DNA from: Dyadobacter psychrotolerans
GTDB taxonomy: Bacteria > Bacteroidota > Bacteroidia > Cytophagales > Spirosomataceae
DNA length: 64,000 nt
Assembly: GCF_004349265.1 (NCBI RefSeq)
Contig: NZ_SMFL01000003.1
Location: forward strand, 310,001-374,000
Direction: 5' to 3'
The notes under the pieces were generated by a model that was not told the DNA's origin, searched no databases, and saw nothing but the letters and a program-made list of their open reading frames with translations. Each line of letters begins with the position of its first letter. Positions within the stretch are counted from its first letter, which is position 1. This document shows, piece after piece, positions 8,501 through 16,323 of this stretch. A program made the position numbers and the translations under genes.

Positions 8501-9659
8501 ACTGGCGCTGATCGCCGGAAAACGAATGGCATTGGCAACGGTCGTTCATGTGGAAGGGTCGTCGTACAGGCGGCCTGGTGCACGTATGCTCGTAACGGAT
8601 GACGGGCAACTTACGGGCGCCATCAGCGGAGGTTGTTTGGAGGGTGATGCTTTAAGAAAAGCGCTGCTTGCCATTTCGCAGCAAAAAAACAAACTGGTTA
8701 CCTACGATACAACAGACGATAACGATATCACTCTGGGCGTTCAGCTTGGTTGCAACGGAATCGTGCATATTCTTTTTGAACCCATTGATACAGAACAGTC
8801 TGATAATCCGATCGTTTTACTAAAAAGGGTTTTAGAAAAAAGACAAAACGCCGTTTTGGTCACGCTTTTTACATTGAATTCAAGAACCGGAAGCCAGCCC
8901 GGAACCTGTTTTTTACATCTGGAGGATGACCATACTTCGGTTGCCAATGCTTCAAATGAACTTTCCCCTGAAATGCTGCTGGCAGAAGCCGCGCAGGCAA
9001 AAAATATCCAGGATTCTTTTTTTAAATCATTCAATATCCCGGATCAAAAGCTGACAGGCTTTATTGAGTATCTGAAAACTCCTCCGTCTTTGGTGATCGC
9101 CGGTGCCGGAAATGATACCATTCCATTGATGGAAATGGCGCACATGCTGGGTTGGAACATTATTGTCGTCGATGGCCGGGCAGGTCATGCAACCAAACAG
9201 CGTTTCCCGAAAGCCAACCAGGTTTTAGTTGCGAAAGCAGATGAAGTTTTATCTTTTATTCAACCGGACGCGCAGACATTTTTCGTATTGATGACGCACA
9301 ACTACAATTACGATCTCGCACTTTTGAAACACTTAATACAACTGGGCGAGTGTGTGTACATCGGTACCCTGGGGCCAAAAAAGAAACTTGAACGCATGTT
9401 CGGAGATTTGCTTTTACAGGGAATGGCGGTTTCGGAAAAACAAAAAACAAAGATATTCGGACCGACAGGACTGGACATTGGCGCGGAAACTTCCGAGGAA
9501 ATTGCACTCTCTGTTTTGGCAGAAATAAAGTCAGTGATGGCTGGCAAAAAAGGAATGCCTCTCCGGGAAAAATCGGAACCCATTCATAACCGTTCCCACC
9601 AACGGGTCGACTATATAAAAGAAAATTCAGAAGACTTTACCTGCGCAGTCAGTAATTAA
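8466..9659 (+). CDS. XdhC/CoxI family molybdenum-cofactor chaperone
   Basis: 397 residues from a GTG start at 8466 inside the desulfurase gene. The first ATG (8526) would remove the opening helix (EITDIIKAYELALIAGKR), which belongs to the family, so GTG is preferred. The N-terminal XdhC_CoxI domain has EGSSYRRPGARM (about residue 30) and SGGCLEGD (about residue 54). The C-terminal Rossmann-like domain has VIAGAGNDT and THNYNYDLALL, followed by GTLGPKKK and GPTGLDIGAETSEEIA. XdhC binds the molybdenum cofactor, protects it during sulfuration and inserts it into xanthine dehydrogenase-type enzymes. The 35-base overlap upstream and the one-base gap downstream suggest translational coupling. Confidence 0.93.
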   Translation: MKEITDIIKAYELALIAGKRMALATVVHVEGSSYRRPGARMLVTDDGQLTGAISGGCLEGDALRKALLAISQQKNKLVTYDTTDDNDITLGVQLGCNGIVHILFEPIDTEQSDNPIVLLKRVLEKRQNAVLVTLFTLNSRTGSQPGTCFLHLEDDHTSVANASNELSPEMLLAEAAQAKNIQDSFFKSFNIPDQKLTGFIEYLKTPPSLVIAGAGNDTIPLMEMAHMLGWNIIVVDGRAGHATKQRFPKANQVLVAKADEVLSFIQPDAQTFFVLMTHNYNYDLALLKHLIQLGECVYIGTLGPKKKLERMFGDLLLQGMAVSEKQKTKIFGPTGLDIGAETSEEIALSVLAEIKSVMAGKKGMPLREKSEPIHNRSHQRVDYIKENSEDFTCAVSN

Positions 9660-9660
9660 C

Positions 9661-10263
9661 ATGCCAGAAGAATCATACGGAATCATAATACTGGCCGCGG
9701 GCAATTCTTCACGGCTTGGAGAACCAAAACAATTGCTGCACTTTAAAGACAAAAGTCTGATCTGCCATGTTGCGGAAGAAGCAATAGCGGCAATTGGCTC
9801 GCCTGTTATTATTGTTACCGGTTCCAATTACGAACTAATTGGCAGCGAGGTTAAGTTTTTACCAATTCAACTGGAATACAATCACCACTGGCAGGAAGGA
9901 ATGGCATCCTCAATTTCCACAGGTATAAGTGCTTTACTGAAAACAAACCCGTCGATCAGAGGAATTGTTATCACGGTAAGTGATCAGCCATTTGTAACAT
10001 CAGCTTTATTCAGAGACCTGATCGAAACGGCGAAACAAACTTCAAAAGGAATCGTAGCAAGTGCTTATGAAAATACACTGGGAACTCCCGTTTTATTTCA
10101 AAGTCAGTATTTTGAACATCTTTTGAATCTGAAAGGCAGCGAAGGAGCGAAAAAACTTTTGAAACGGTTTAAAGAAGACGTTGCAGAAGTATCCTTCCAG
10201 CTTGGCCGCATCGACATCGACACAAAAGGGGATTATCAAAATCTTTTGAATAGCAAGTTCTAA
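9661..10263 (+). CDS. molybdenum cofactor cytidylyltransferase-like (MocA/MobA NTP transferase)
   Basis: 200 residues. The N-terminal nucleotide-binding motif LAAGNSSRLGEPKQLL (about residues 11-26) and the metal-binding DQPFV (about residue 102) identify the MobA-like NTP transferase family. Members joined to XdhC are usually MocA, which makes the cytosine dinucleotide form of the cofactor (MCD). The start ATG directly follows the XdhC stop codon. It is the last gene of the operon; the following 120 bases lead into an ABC transporter operon. CTP rather than GTP specificity is inferred from the neighbours, not from the sequence. Confidence 0.85.
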   Translation: MPEESYGIIILAAGNSSRLGEPKQLLHFKDKSLICHVAEEAIAAIGSPVIIVTGSNYELIGSEVKFLPIQLEYNHHWQEGMASSISTGISALLKTNPSIRGIVITVSDQPFVTSALFRDLIETAKQTSKGIVASAYENTLGTPVLFQSQYFEHLLNLKGSEGAKKLLKRFKEDVAEVSFQLGRIDIDTKGDYQNLLNSKF

Positions 10264-10313
10264 TTCATTATTCCCTTTACTCCCTTTCTCTCTCCTAATT
10301 TTTTTTCCAACTC

Positions 10314-10347
10314 TTGCCTGATAAATTAAAATAATCATTTACATTTA
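10314..10347 (+). promoter_or_regulatory. putative promoter of the GntR-controlled ABC operon
   Basis: TTG at 10314-10316 and TACATTTA at 10340-10347 (7 of 8 to TAnnTTTG), spaced 23 bases. Transcription would begin near 10352, inside the inverted repeat at 10349-10372, which fits repression by steric block. Confidence 0.45.
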
Positions 10348-10348
10348 C

Positions 10349-10372
10349 AGTGTACTATTATACTAGAACACT
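10349..10372. promoter_or_regulatory. near-palindromic operator, probably for the YtrA-type GntR regulator
   Basis: AGTGTA at 10349-10354 and AACACT at 10367-10372 flank 12 bases; over the full 24 bases, 10 of 12 symmetric pairs match. As I recall, the B. subtilis YtrA site is AGTGTA and TACACT separated by about 13 bases, so this is a close relative. It lies at the expected transcription start and 13 bases before the ATG at 10386 of an operon that encodes a YtrA-type regulator. Confidence 0.65.
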
Positions 10373-10385
10373 AAATCATTCAACT

Positions 10386-11222
10386 ATGATCCACCTCGAT
10401 AAGCTGACTTTTGGATATAGTAAGCATAAAAAGCTGTTTGAAAATTTATCCATGACACTTGCACCTGGCCATATTTATGGTTTGCTGGGCAAAAATGGAG
10501 CGGGAAAATCCAGTTTGCTGCGAAACATGGCGGGACTTCTATATCCTCTGGAAGGCAAGATCGAGGTGAACGGCTACGAACCTAAAAAGCGTCAGCCGGG
10601 ATTTTTGCAGGATGTGTTTTTTATACCGGAAGAAATTTATTTGCCGCCTTTTAATATCAGCAAATATCTTTCAGTGTTATCTCCCTTCTATCCAAAATTC
10701 GATACGGAACAGTTCCAACAGTTTATCAGAGAATTTGAAATTCCTAAGGATAACAAACTGACCGATATGTCTTACGGACAAAAAAAGAAGGTGCTAATCT
10801 CTTTTGCGCTAGCTGCAAATACCCGGGTGCTGATCATGGATGAACCAACAAACGGACTGGATATTCCTTCCAAAAGTCAGTTTCGTAAAATTGTCTCTTC
10901 CGTGCTTGACCCCGACCGCATTATCCTGATTTCAACCCATCAGGTCCGTGATCTCGACAGCCTGATTGATCATATCATCATTTTGGAAAACAGCGAAATC
11001 CTTGTTCAGCATAGTATGGACACTGTTTCAGAAAAACTTTATTTTGGAACACTCGTAAACGATGAAGACAATTTACGCGCGCTTTATTCTGAACCTTCCC
11101 TTCGCGGTTTTAAAGCAGTTACGGAAAATACGGAGCAGCTAGATAGCCGGGTTGATCTGGAATATCTGTTCAATGCAGCAATAAAGAATCCGGTAAGGAT
11201 TAAAGAAATTTTTAATTCATAA
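10386..11222 (+). CDS. ABC transporter ATP-binding protein
   Basis: About 278 residues from the ATG at 10386; a GTG at 10350 in the same frame lies inside the operator and is rejected. Nucleotide-binding motifs: Walker A GKNGAGKSS (about residue 36), a degenerate ABC signature MSYGQKKKV (about residue 133), Walker B VLIMDEPTNGLD (about residue 153) and the switch His in STHQ. It drives the permease encoded 20 bases downstream. The operon also holds a YtrA-type GntR regulator, as in ytr-like systems that respond to cell-wall stress. The substrate is unknown. Confidence 0.93.
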   Translation: MIHLDKLTFGYSKHKKLFENLSMTLAPGHIYGLLGKNGAGKSSLLRNMAGLLYPLEGKIEVNGYEPKKRQPGFLQDVFFIPEEIYLPPFNISKYLSVLSPFYPKFDTEQFQQFIREFEIPKDNKLTDMSYGQKKKVLISFALAANTRVLIMDEPTNGLDIPSKSQFRKIVSSVLDPDRIILISTHQVRDLDSLIDHIIILENSEILVQHSMDTVSEKLYFGTLVNDEDNLRALYSEPSLRGFKAVTENTEQLDSRVDLEYLFNAAIKNPVRIKEIFNS

Positions 11223-11242
11223 ATATAAATCCTATAGATATT

Positions 11243-12046
11243 ATGAATCAGACATTTGATTTACAGCGATTTACAATTTTACTCAAACTTAACTTTGTAG
11301 AAAAAGGGAGAAATTACATGCTTACCAGCGGATTATTTATCGGCCTTTTGTTTATTCTTCTCGTCCCAACCGCACTATCGGATGAATTCCTTCCCTACGG
11401 TGCTGTCCTTCACTTTATGGCGCTGCCCCTTGTTGTTCTATTAGGTGGAAGTGTATTTACGAGTTCGATGTTTTCCCAATATACATCGCCATCAACAGGA
11501 ATTGCAGCTACGCTGGTTCCGGGTTCAATACTTGAAAAATTTCTGACTGCACTTGTCGTTTACCTGTGCTTCTCAGTTCTGTTACTGGGAATGTTTCTTG
11601 CCCTCCACTATTTCACCATTGATTTAGGAAACAGCAGACTGCCAGAAAATGGAAATAAATATCAATATATTCCAAAGCCTATGTTGTGGTATTTTGCATG
11701 TATCTACATCATCAGCCAGGGCGCTTTTTTTCTTGGCTCAATCTATTTTTCCAAATTCTCCTATTTAAAAACGGCCGGAATTCTGTTTTTAACCTTCGTT
11801 CTTACAATTGTTTTAAGCTCCTGGCTAACTAGCCGCCTGGTCGATGCAAGTGTGAATAGTGTACCTTTTGTACCGTGGCAAGTCAGTGCAGCAATAACTA
11901 AGGTTCCCCCGATAAAGCTTTTACGTGCCAGATATATCGTGTACTTCCCCGAGATGGTGCAATATATGATTTACGCACTCCCGGTACTTGTTATGCTTGG
12001 TCTTTGGTATATCAGCTTCCTGCGTCTTAAAGAAAAAGAATTTTAA
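11243..12046 (+). CDS. ABC-2 type membrane permease
   Basis: 267 residues with about six hydrophobic segments (near residues 27, 55, 104, 145, 172 and 240) and no large extracytoplasmic domain. It lies 20 bases after the ATPase gene and 11 bases before the GntR gene, so it is the membrane half of this transporter. Sequence similarity to named permeases is not obvious; the assignment rests on topology and position. The tail FLRLKEKEF is a typical cytosolic end. The substrate cannot be read from sequence. Confidence 0.75.
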   Translation: MNQTFDLQRFTILLKLNFVEKGRNYMLTSGLFIGLLFILLVPTALSDEFLPYGAVLHFMALPLVVLLGGSVFTSSMFSQYTSPSTGIAATLVPGSILEKFLTALVVYLCFSVLLLGMFLALHYFTIDLGNSRLPENGNKYQYIPKPMLWYFACIYIISQGAFFLGSIYFSKFSYLKTAGILFLTFVLTIVLSSWLTSRLVDASVNSVPFVPWQVSAAITKVPPIKLLRARYIVYFPEMVQYMIYALPVLVMLGLWYISFLRLKEKEF

Positions 12047-12057
12047 TCACAGTTATT

Positions 12058-12438
12058 ATGGAATTTAAAGACAAACAGTCAATATATCTTCAGATAGCTG
12101 ATTTTATATGTGAACAGATACTATTGGGCAAATGGCCTCCGGGGGGACGTATTTCGTCAGTCAGGGATTTGGCGGGAGAGCTGGAAGTAAATCCCAATAC
12201 GGTGATGCGAACCTACGAATTTTTGCAAAGCAAGGATATTATTTTTAACAAACGCGGCATTGGTTATTTCTCAGCGGAAAATGCAGTGGGTCTTATTCTC
12301 ATTTACCGCAAAGAACGTTTTCTTGAGAACGAACTTCCGGAAGTTTTTAAGACGCTTTACCTGCTCAAAATCGATATTTCAGAATTTCAGTCCCGATATG
12401 AACAGTTTCTTTCGGGTGTAACCCCTTCAACCAATTAA
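12058..12438 (+). CDS. GntR family transcriptional regulator, YtrA subfamily
   Basis: 126 residues. The N-terminal winged helix has the GntR pattern: QIADFICEQILLGKWPPGGR, then SSVRDLAGELEVNPNTVMR as the recognition region, then GIGYF. The C-terminal part is only about 55 residues and helical, too short for a FadR or HutC effector domain; this short form is the mark of the YtrA subfamily, which usually sits in ABC transporter operons and represses them. The palindrome at 10349-10372 is the natural target. The gene is 11 bases after the permease and 9 bases before the next gene. Confidence 0.92.
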   Translation: MEFKDKQSIYLQIADFICEQILLGKWPPGGRISSVRDLAGELEVNPNTVMRTYEFLQSKDIIFNKRGIGYFSAENAVGLILIYRKERFLENELPEVFKTLYLLKIDISEFQSRYEQFLSGVTPSTN

Positions 12439-12447
12439 TCAAAAGCT

Positions 12448-13134
12448 ATGAAAACGAGCAACAAACTTCTCATTGGCTTATTTACTTTTGTCTTTTTAGC
12501 CGTAGTCGGTTCAGTTTTTACACTGAAGGCGCAGTATGATAAGATTGACAAAAATGATCCATTTTTAGGATACAACAGGCACAATTTAAAGCCCTTCAGA
12601 TATTTAAAACTCCGGGGATTTCCTTTGGGCTACGTTCAGATAAAGTCGGATGCAAGCTATGGGATCATGTTTAGACAACAACAATTTTTCCAAAAGGAAA
12701 TCTCTAGCTTATGGAAAATAGAAGGCGATACGCTTGTTGTTGAAAATGCCGCGAAAGTCCCGAATAATCTTTACGATAACTTCTTTAATGACTCTCCGGC
12801 ATTTTACGTGACAGCGCCTGCACTATCCGGTATAACGTCAATTGGCTCTTCAATTAAAGTTTCCGACTGGCCAGGCGGAGTTTTTAATATAAGTCTGACT
12901 GATGCCGGAATGTTTCTAACTAAAAATCGTTTTGATAATTTATCGATTAAAGCAAGTTCAAAAGTTTATGTTAGAATTGAGGATCGGGAGATGATTAAGA
13001 GTGCAAGGCTGACAATGGTCGGTGCAACTAATCTGACGATCAACGGAGAAGTAATTACAAGATCTTCCGGCGACTCTATGATGATCGTTTTTGAGAAACC
13101 AACTGATAAAAATTCTTTCCGCTTACCAAAATGA
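12448..13134 (+). CDS. membrane-anchored protein with a GIN-like beta domain, unknown function
   Basis: 228 residues. One N-terminal membrane helix (about residues 8-26) is followed by an exported beta-rich domain. The stretch from about residue 130 (ITSIGSSIKVSD, DNLSIKASSKVYV, LTMVGATNLTINGEV) has the repeating turns of GIN-type (DUF2807-like) adhesin domains, though the match is weak. The stop codon overlaps the next start by four bases (ATGA at 13131), so both are translated together. As the fourth gene of the GntR/ABC operon it is probably an envelope accessory factor. No enzyme motif was seen. Confidence 0.65.
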   Translation: MKTSNKLLIGLFTFVFLAVVGSVFTLKAQYDKIDKNDPFLGYNRHNLKPFRYLKLRGFPLGYVQIKSDASYGIMFRQQQFFQKEISSLWKIEGDTLVVENAAKVPNNLYDNFFNDSPAFYVTAPALSGITSIGSSIKVSDWPGGVFNISLTDAGMFLTKNRFDNLSIKASSKVYVRIEDREMIKSARLTMVGATNLTINGEVITRSSGDSMMIVFEKPTDKNSFRLPK

Positions 13135-13685
13135 ATCCAGCCAAATCCCCTTATCTCAATTACTTCCTGCTGGCTGCCCGTGCGCTTTTAGCCTGGATGT
13201 TATACAGCTACGGCTGGGCGAAGCTCACCGACGGCCAGTTTGGTGTGGACGACAAAACGATGAATATGGCATTGAAAGATGTTGATTTGTTCAAACTTTC
13301 CTGGTATCTGGCAGATCATCAACCTTTCAAAGGTTTTATTGGAGTTTCTCAAATTATCTGTGCTTTGCTGCTAACCTTTAACAGAACCGCAATCATCGGC
13401 GCATTCATGTCAATACCTATCTGGCTAAATATACTCGTCTGGGATCTGACCTTTATGGGGGGAATGTCTGCTGCTTTTACATTCAGGCTGTCCTGGTACC
13501 TTATTCTGACTGCCGCGATTTTATATCAACAGAAAGAAAAAGTAGTACCTGCAATCCTTCTAACTACTGAAACGCAACCAGTTATCAAATTTCCGGTTTG
13601 GGCGTATGCGCTTCTTCCCGTGGCCGCAATTGGAATTGAAATCCTTGGTGCGATACCCAATGCACTTCTGAATTACCTCCGCTGA
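13131..13685 (+). CDS. DoxX-like integral membrane protein
   Basis: 184 residues with four to five membrane helices (near residues 10, 67, 88, 112 and 153). The opening LLAARALLAWMLYSYGWAKL resembles the first helix of DoxX/DoxD-type proteins, which always carry an early basic residue and a GxxK/L turn. The start overlaps the previous stop (ATGA). It is the last gene of the operon that begins at 10386. DoxX proteins are linked to redox and stress adaptation in other bacteria, but their chemistry is unclear. The family assignment is moderate. Confidence 0.6.
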   Translation: MNPAKSPYLNYFLLAARALLAWMLYSYGWAKLTDGQFGVDDKTMNMALKDVDLFKLSWYLADHQPFKGFIGVSQIICALLLTFNRTAIIGAFMSIPIWLNILVWDLTFMGGMSAAFTFRLSWYLILTAAILYQQKEKVVPAILLTTETQPVIKFPVWAYALLPVAAIGIEILGAIPNALLNYLR

Positions 13686-13755
13686 GCGATAATAAATATT
13701 TAAAACCCGTCTTTTAAATTCTCCAATATTTATCATCCCGAACCCGAAGGATTGA

Positions 13756-13763
13756 TACCTTTG
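13756..13763 (+). promoter_or_regulatory. -7 promoter box of murF-alr
   Basis: TACCTTTG matches TAnnTTTG exactly. No TTG lies at the expected -33 position. Transcription would start near 13770, a few bases before the ATG at 13776, and it shows that an in-frame TTG at 13752 is promoter sequence, not a start codon. Confidence 0.55.
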
Positions 13764-13775
13764 TGGCCTGATAAA

Positions 13776-16259
13776 ATGATTGGAATGAGTATCATTGAAA
13801 ATACAACCGGGCCAGTTGAGACACAGGCCGCTTATCTGCTGACAGACAGCCGTCAGCTCTCTTTTCCTGAACAAAGTATCTTTTTTGCGATAAAGGGACA
13901 GCGTCACGATGGACACCAGTTCCTAACCGAACTTTATCAAAAAGGTGTTCGCGAATTTGTGATCGAAGCAATTTCTTTCACAGATACATTAAGAGAAGAC
14001 TTATCAAAATGGGATAAAACACGCATCTGGGTTGTTCCGTCGAGTATAAAGGCACTTCAGAAAACGGTTATGACGCACCGTAATAAATTTTCGATTCCTG
14101 TAATTGGCATTGTGGGCAGCAACGGAAAAACCATTGTAAAAGAATGGCTTGCACAACTAATTGCACCAGGTCAGCGCGTTGTAGCCAGTCCGAAAAGTTA
14201 TAATTCTCAGATCGGAGTGCCGTTATCTGTCTGGAATATCAGCAAAGAACACACGATCGGGATTTTTGAGGCTGGCATTTCGCAGGCGCATGAGATGGAA
14301 TATCTTCAGCAGGTTATCCAGCCAACAACCGGTATTTTCACCAATATCGGCTCTGCGCATGACAATGGATTCCGAAGCCGGAAACAAAAAATCACTGAAA
14401 AACTTCGGCTTTTCACCAAGGTACAAAAACTGATTTACCGGAAAGATTACACAGAAATCGATGAGGAAATCAGTCTGATCCTCCGGCCCGTTAACCCTTT
14501 CCTGAAAACGATAAGCTGGGGAAACAGCAATTCTGCGGCAGATGTCGAAATTTCGTACACTTTTAAAAGAACCACTACTGTTGTAACCCTAACCGGATTG
14601 CTGGGAAACAGCCGTTTTGAAACCTCCTTCCGCGATGAAGCATCTCTGGAAAACCTTGTTCACTGTATCGTTTTCCTGCTCGATTTTGGCTTGAATGAAA
14701 CCCAGATTCAGCACAGAATTGAGCTGTTACGGCCGGTTTCGATGCGTCTTGAATTAAAGGAAGGAATTAATCACTGTTATATTATTGACGACACTTATAA
14801 CAATGACGTTCAGGGGCTTTCGATGGCCATGAATTTTTTAGGCCAGCAGGAACAGCGAAAATTAAAAACTGTAATTCTTTCTGATGTTTTACAAACCGGA
14901 CAGGCTCCTGCGGAACTGTACCATACCATTGCCAAATTACTAAGGGAAAAGTCGGTCGACAGACTTATTGGTATCGGTCCGGAAATAACCAGCCAATCGG
15001 AAAGCTTTTTTATTGAAAAACAGGAATTTTATAAAAATACGGAATCCTTTTTACGGGAATTTCCTTACACATCGCTTCACGACAGCCTGGTTTTAATCAA
15101 AGGAGCCCGTCCGTTTTCTTTTGAAAAAATCGTGCACCGTTTACAACAGAAAGTTCACGGAACTGTACTGGAAATCAACCTGGACGCGCTTACGCACAAT
15201 CTCAATTTCTATAAATCCAAAGCCGGACAGGGAACAAAAATCATGGCGATGGTGAAAGCCTTTGCCTACGGAAGCGGAAGTTCGGAGGTGGCTGCATTGC
15301 TGCAGTACCACCGGGTCGACTATCTGGGGGTAGCATACACAGACGAAGGAGTAGCTTTAAGACAATCGGGAATTACACTGCCAGTGATGGTAATGAATGC
15401 TACGCCGCCCACTTTTGATTTATTGTGGCAATACAAACTCGAACCTGAAATTTACAGCAGATCCATTTTAACCGAGTGGATCGATTATGTAAACAGACGG
15501 GATGAGCCCTCTGCAACACCACCGGTACACCTGAAACTGGATACCGGCATGCACCGATTGGGCTTTGTGGAAAGCGATTACGAATGGCTTCTTGACCAAT
15601 TAACGCAGAATCCGGGCGTACGTATTTCAAGTGTTTTTTCACATTTGGTTGGAGCCGATGAGGGTGAGCACAACGCATTTTCAAAAGAACAATACCGGCG
15701 TTTTATTGAAGGTGTTTCACAGATTGAGCAGGCAATAGGTTATCCCGTAATCAAGCATATTCTCAATTCGGCAGGAATAGTTCGTTTTCCGGAATACAGG
15801 CTGGATATGGTTCGCCTGGGCATTGGTATGTATGGCGTCGAAGCTACAAACCGGGAACAGGATTCTTTGCAATCCGTTGGAACATTAAAAACCATTGTAT
15901 CTCAGATCAAATATTTATCTGCCGGAGAAACGGTGGGATACAGCAGAAAAGGCCAGATTACACACGATTCTGCCATTGCTACGCTGGCAATCGGTTATGC
16001 TGACGGTTACGACAGAGGTTTAGGAAACGGCGTTGGCAAAATTTCTGTCAATGGAAAATTGTGTCCTACGATCGGTAATATTTGTATGGACATGACGATG
16101 ATCGACGTTACAGACGCAGAAGTGGAAGAAGGCGATGAAGTTATCGTTTTTGGAAAGGAAGTACCTATTACAGATCTGGCAAAGAGTATTGGCACCATAC
16201 CATACGAAGTACTTACGGGAATCGGCGAACGTGTTAAACGTGTTTTTTACAAAGAATAA
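13776..16259 (+). CDS. murF-alr: bifunctional UDP-MurNAc-tripeptide:D-Ala-D-Ala ligase / alanine racemase
   Basis: 827 residues from the ATG at 13776 (a second ATG at 13785 is possible). The N-terminal half is a Mur ligase: ATP loop GIVGSNGKTIVKEW (about residue 115) and the central-domain IIDDTYNNDVQ motif (about residue 335). From about residue 463 follows an alanine racemase: PLP Lys in MAMVKAFAYGSG, the base Tyr in GETVGYSRKG, and CMDMTMID near the C-terminus. The racemase makes D-Ala, and the ligase adds D-Ala-D-Ala to the muramyl tripeptide. This fusion is known in Bacteroidota. The gene follows the DoxX gene but has its own -7 box, and a terminator lies at 16276. Confidence 0.95.
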   Translation: MIGMSIIENTTGPVETQAAYLLTDSRQLSFPEQSIFFAIKGQRHDGHQFLTELYQKGVREFVIEAISFTDTLREDLSKWDKTRIWVVPSSIKALQKTVMTHRNKFSIPVIGIVGSNGKTIVKEWLAQLIAPGQRVVASPKSYNSQIGVPLSVWNISKEHTIGIFEAGISQAHEMEYLQQVIQPTTGIFTNIGSAHDNGFRSRKQKITEKLRLFTKVQKLIYRKDYTEIDEEISLILRPVNPFLKTISWGNSNSAADVEISYTFKRTTTVVTLTGLLGNSRFETSFRDEASLENLVHCIVFLLDFGLNETQIQHRIELLRPVSMRLELKEGINHCYIIDDTYNNDVQGLSMAMNFLGQQEQRKLKTVILSDVLQTGQAPAELYHTIAKLLREKSVDRLIGIGPEITSQSESFFIEKQEFYKNTESFLREFPYTSLHDSLVLIKGARPFSFEKIVHRLQQKVHGTVLEINLDALTHNLNFYKSKAGQGTKIMAMVKAFAYGSGSSEVAALLQYHRVDYLGVAYTDEGVALRQSGITLPVMVMNATPPTFDLLWQYKLEPEIYSRSILTEWIDYVNRRDEPSATPPVHLKLDTGMHRLGFVESDYEWLLDQLTQNPGVRISSVFSHLVGADEGEHNAFSKEQYRRFIEGVSQIEQAIGYPVIKHILNSAGIVRFPEYRLDMVRLGIGMYGVEATNREQDSLQSVGTLKTIVSQIKYLSAGETVGYSRKGQITHDSAIATLAIGYADGYDRGLGNGVGKISVNGKLCPTIGNICMDMTMIDVTDAEVEEGDEVIVFGKEVPITDLAKSIGTIPYEVLTGIGERVKRVFYKE

Positions 16260-16275
16260 TTTCAGACTAAAATAG

Positions 16276-16312
16276 AAAAGCCCGCTTCCTGATTTAGAAA
16301 CGGGCTTTTTTA
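16276..16312. terminator. bidirectional terminator between murF-alr and ppk1
   Basis: AAAAGCCCG (16276-16284) pairs with CGGGCTTTT (16301-16309), with T runs on both strands, between two convergent genes. Confidence 0.88.
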
Positions 16313-16323
16313 ATTACTTTTTA

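Noticed and set aside
13752..13775. TTG as the start of murF-alr
   Set aside because: It lies beside a full-match -7 box (13756-13763), so this sequence is promoter rather than coding.
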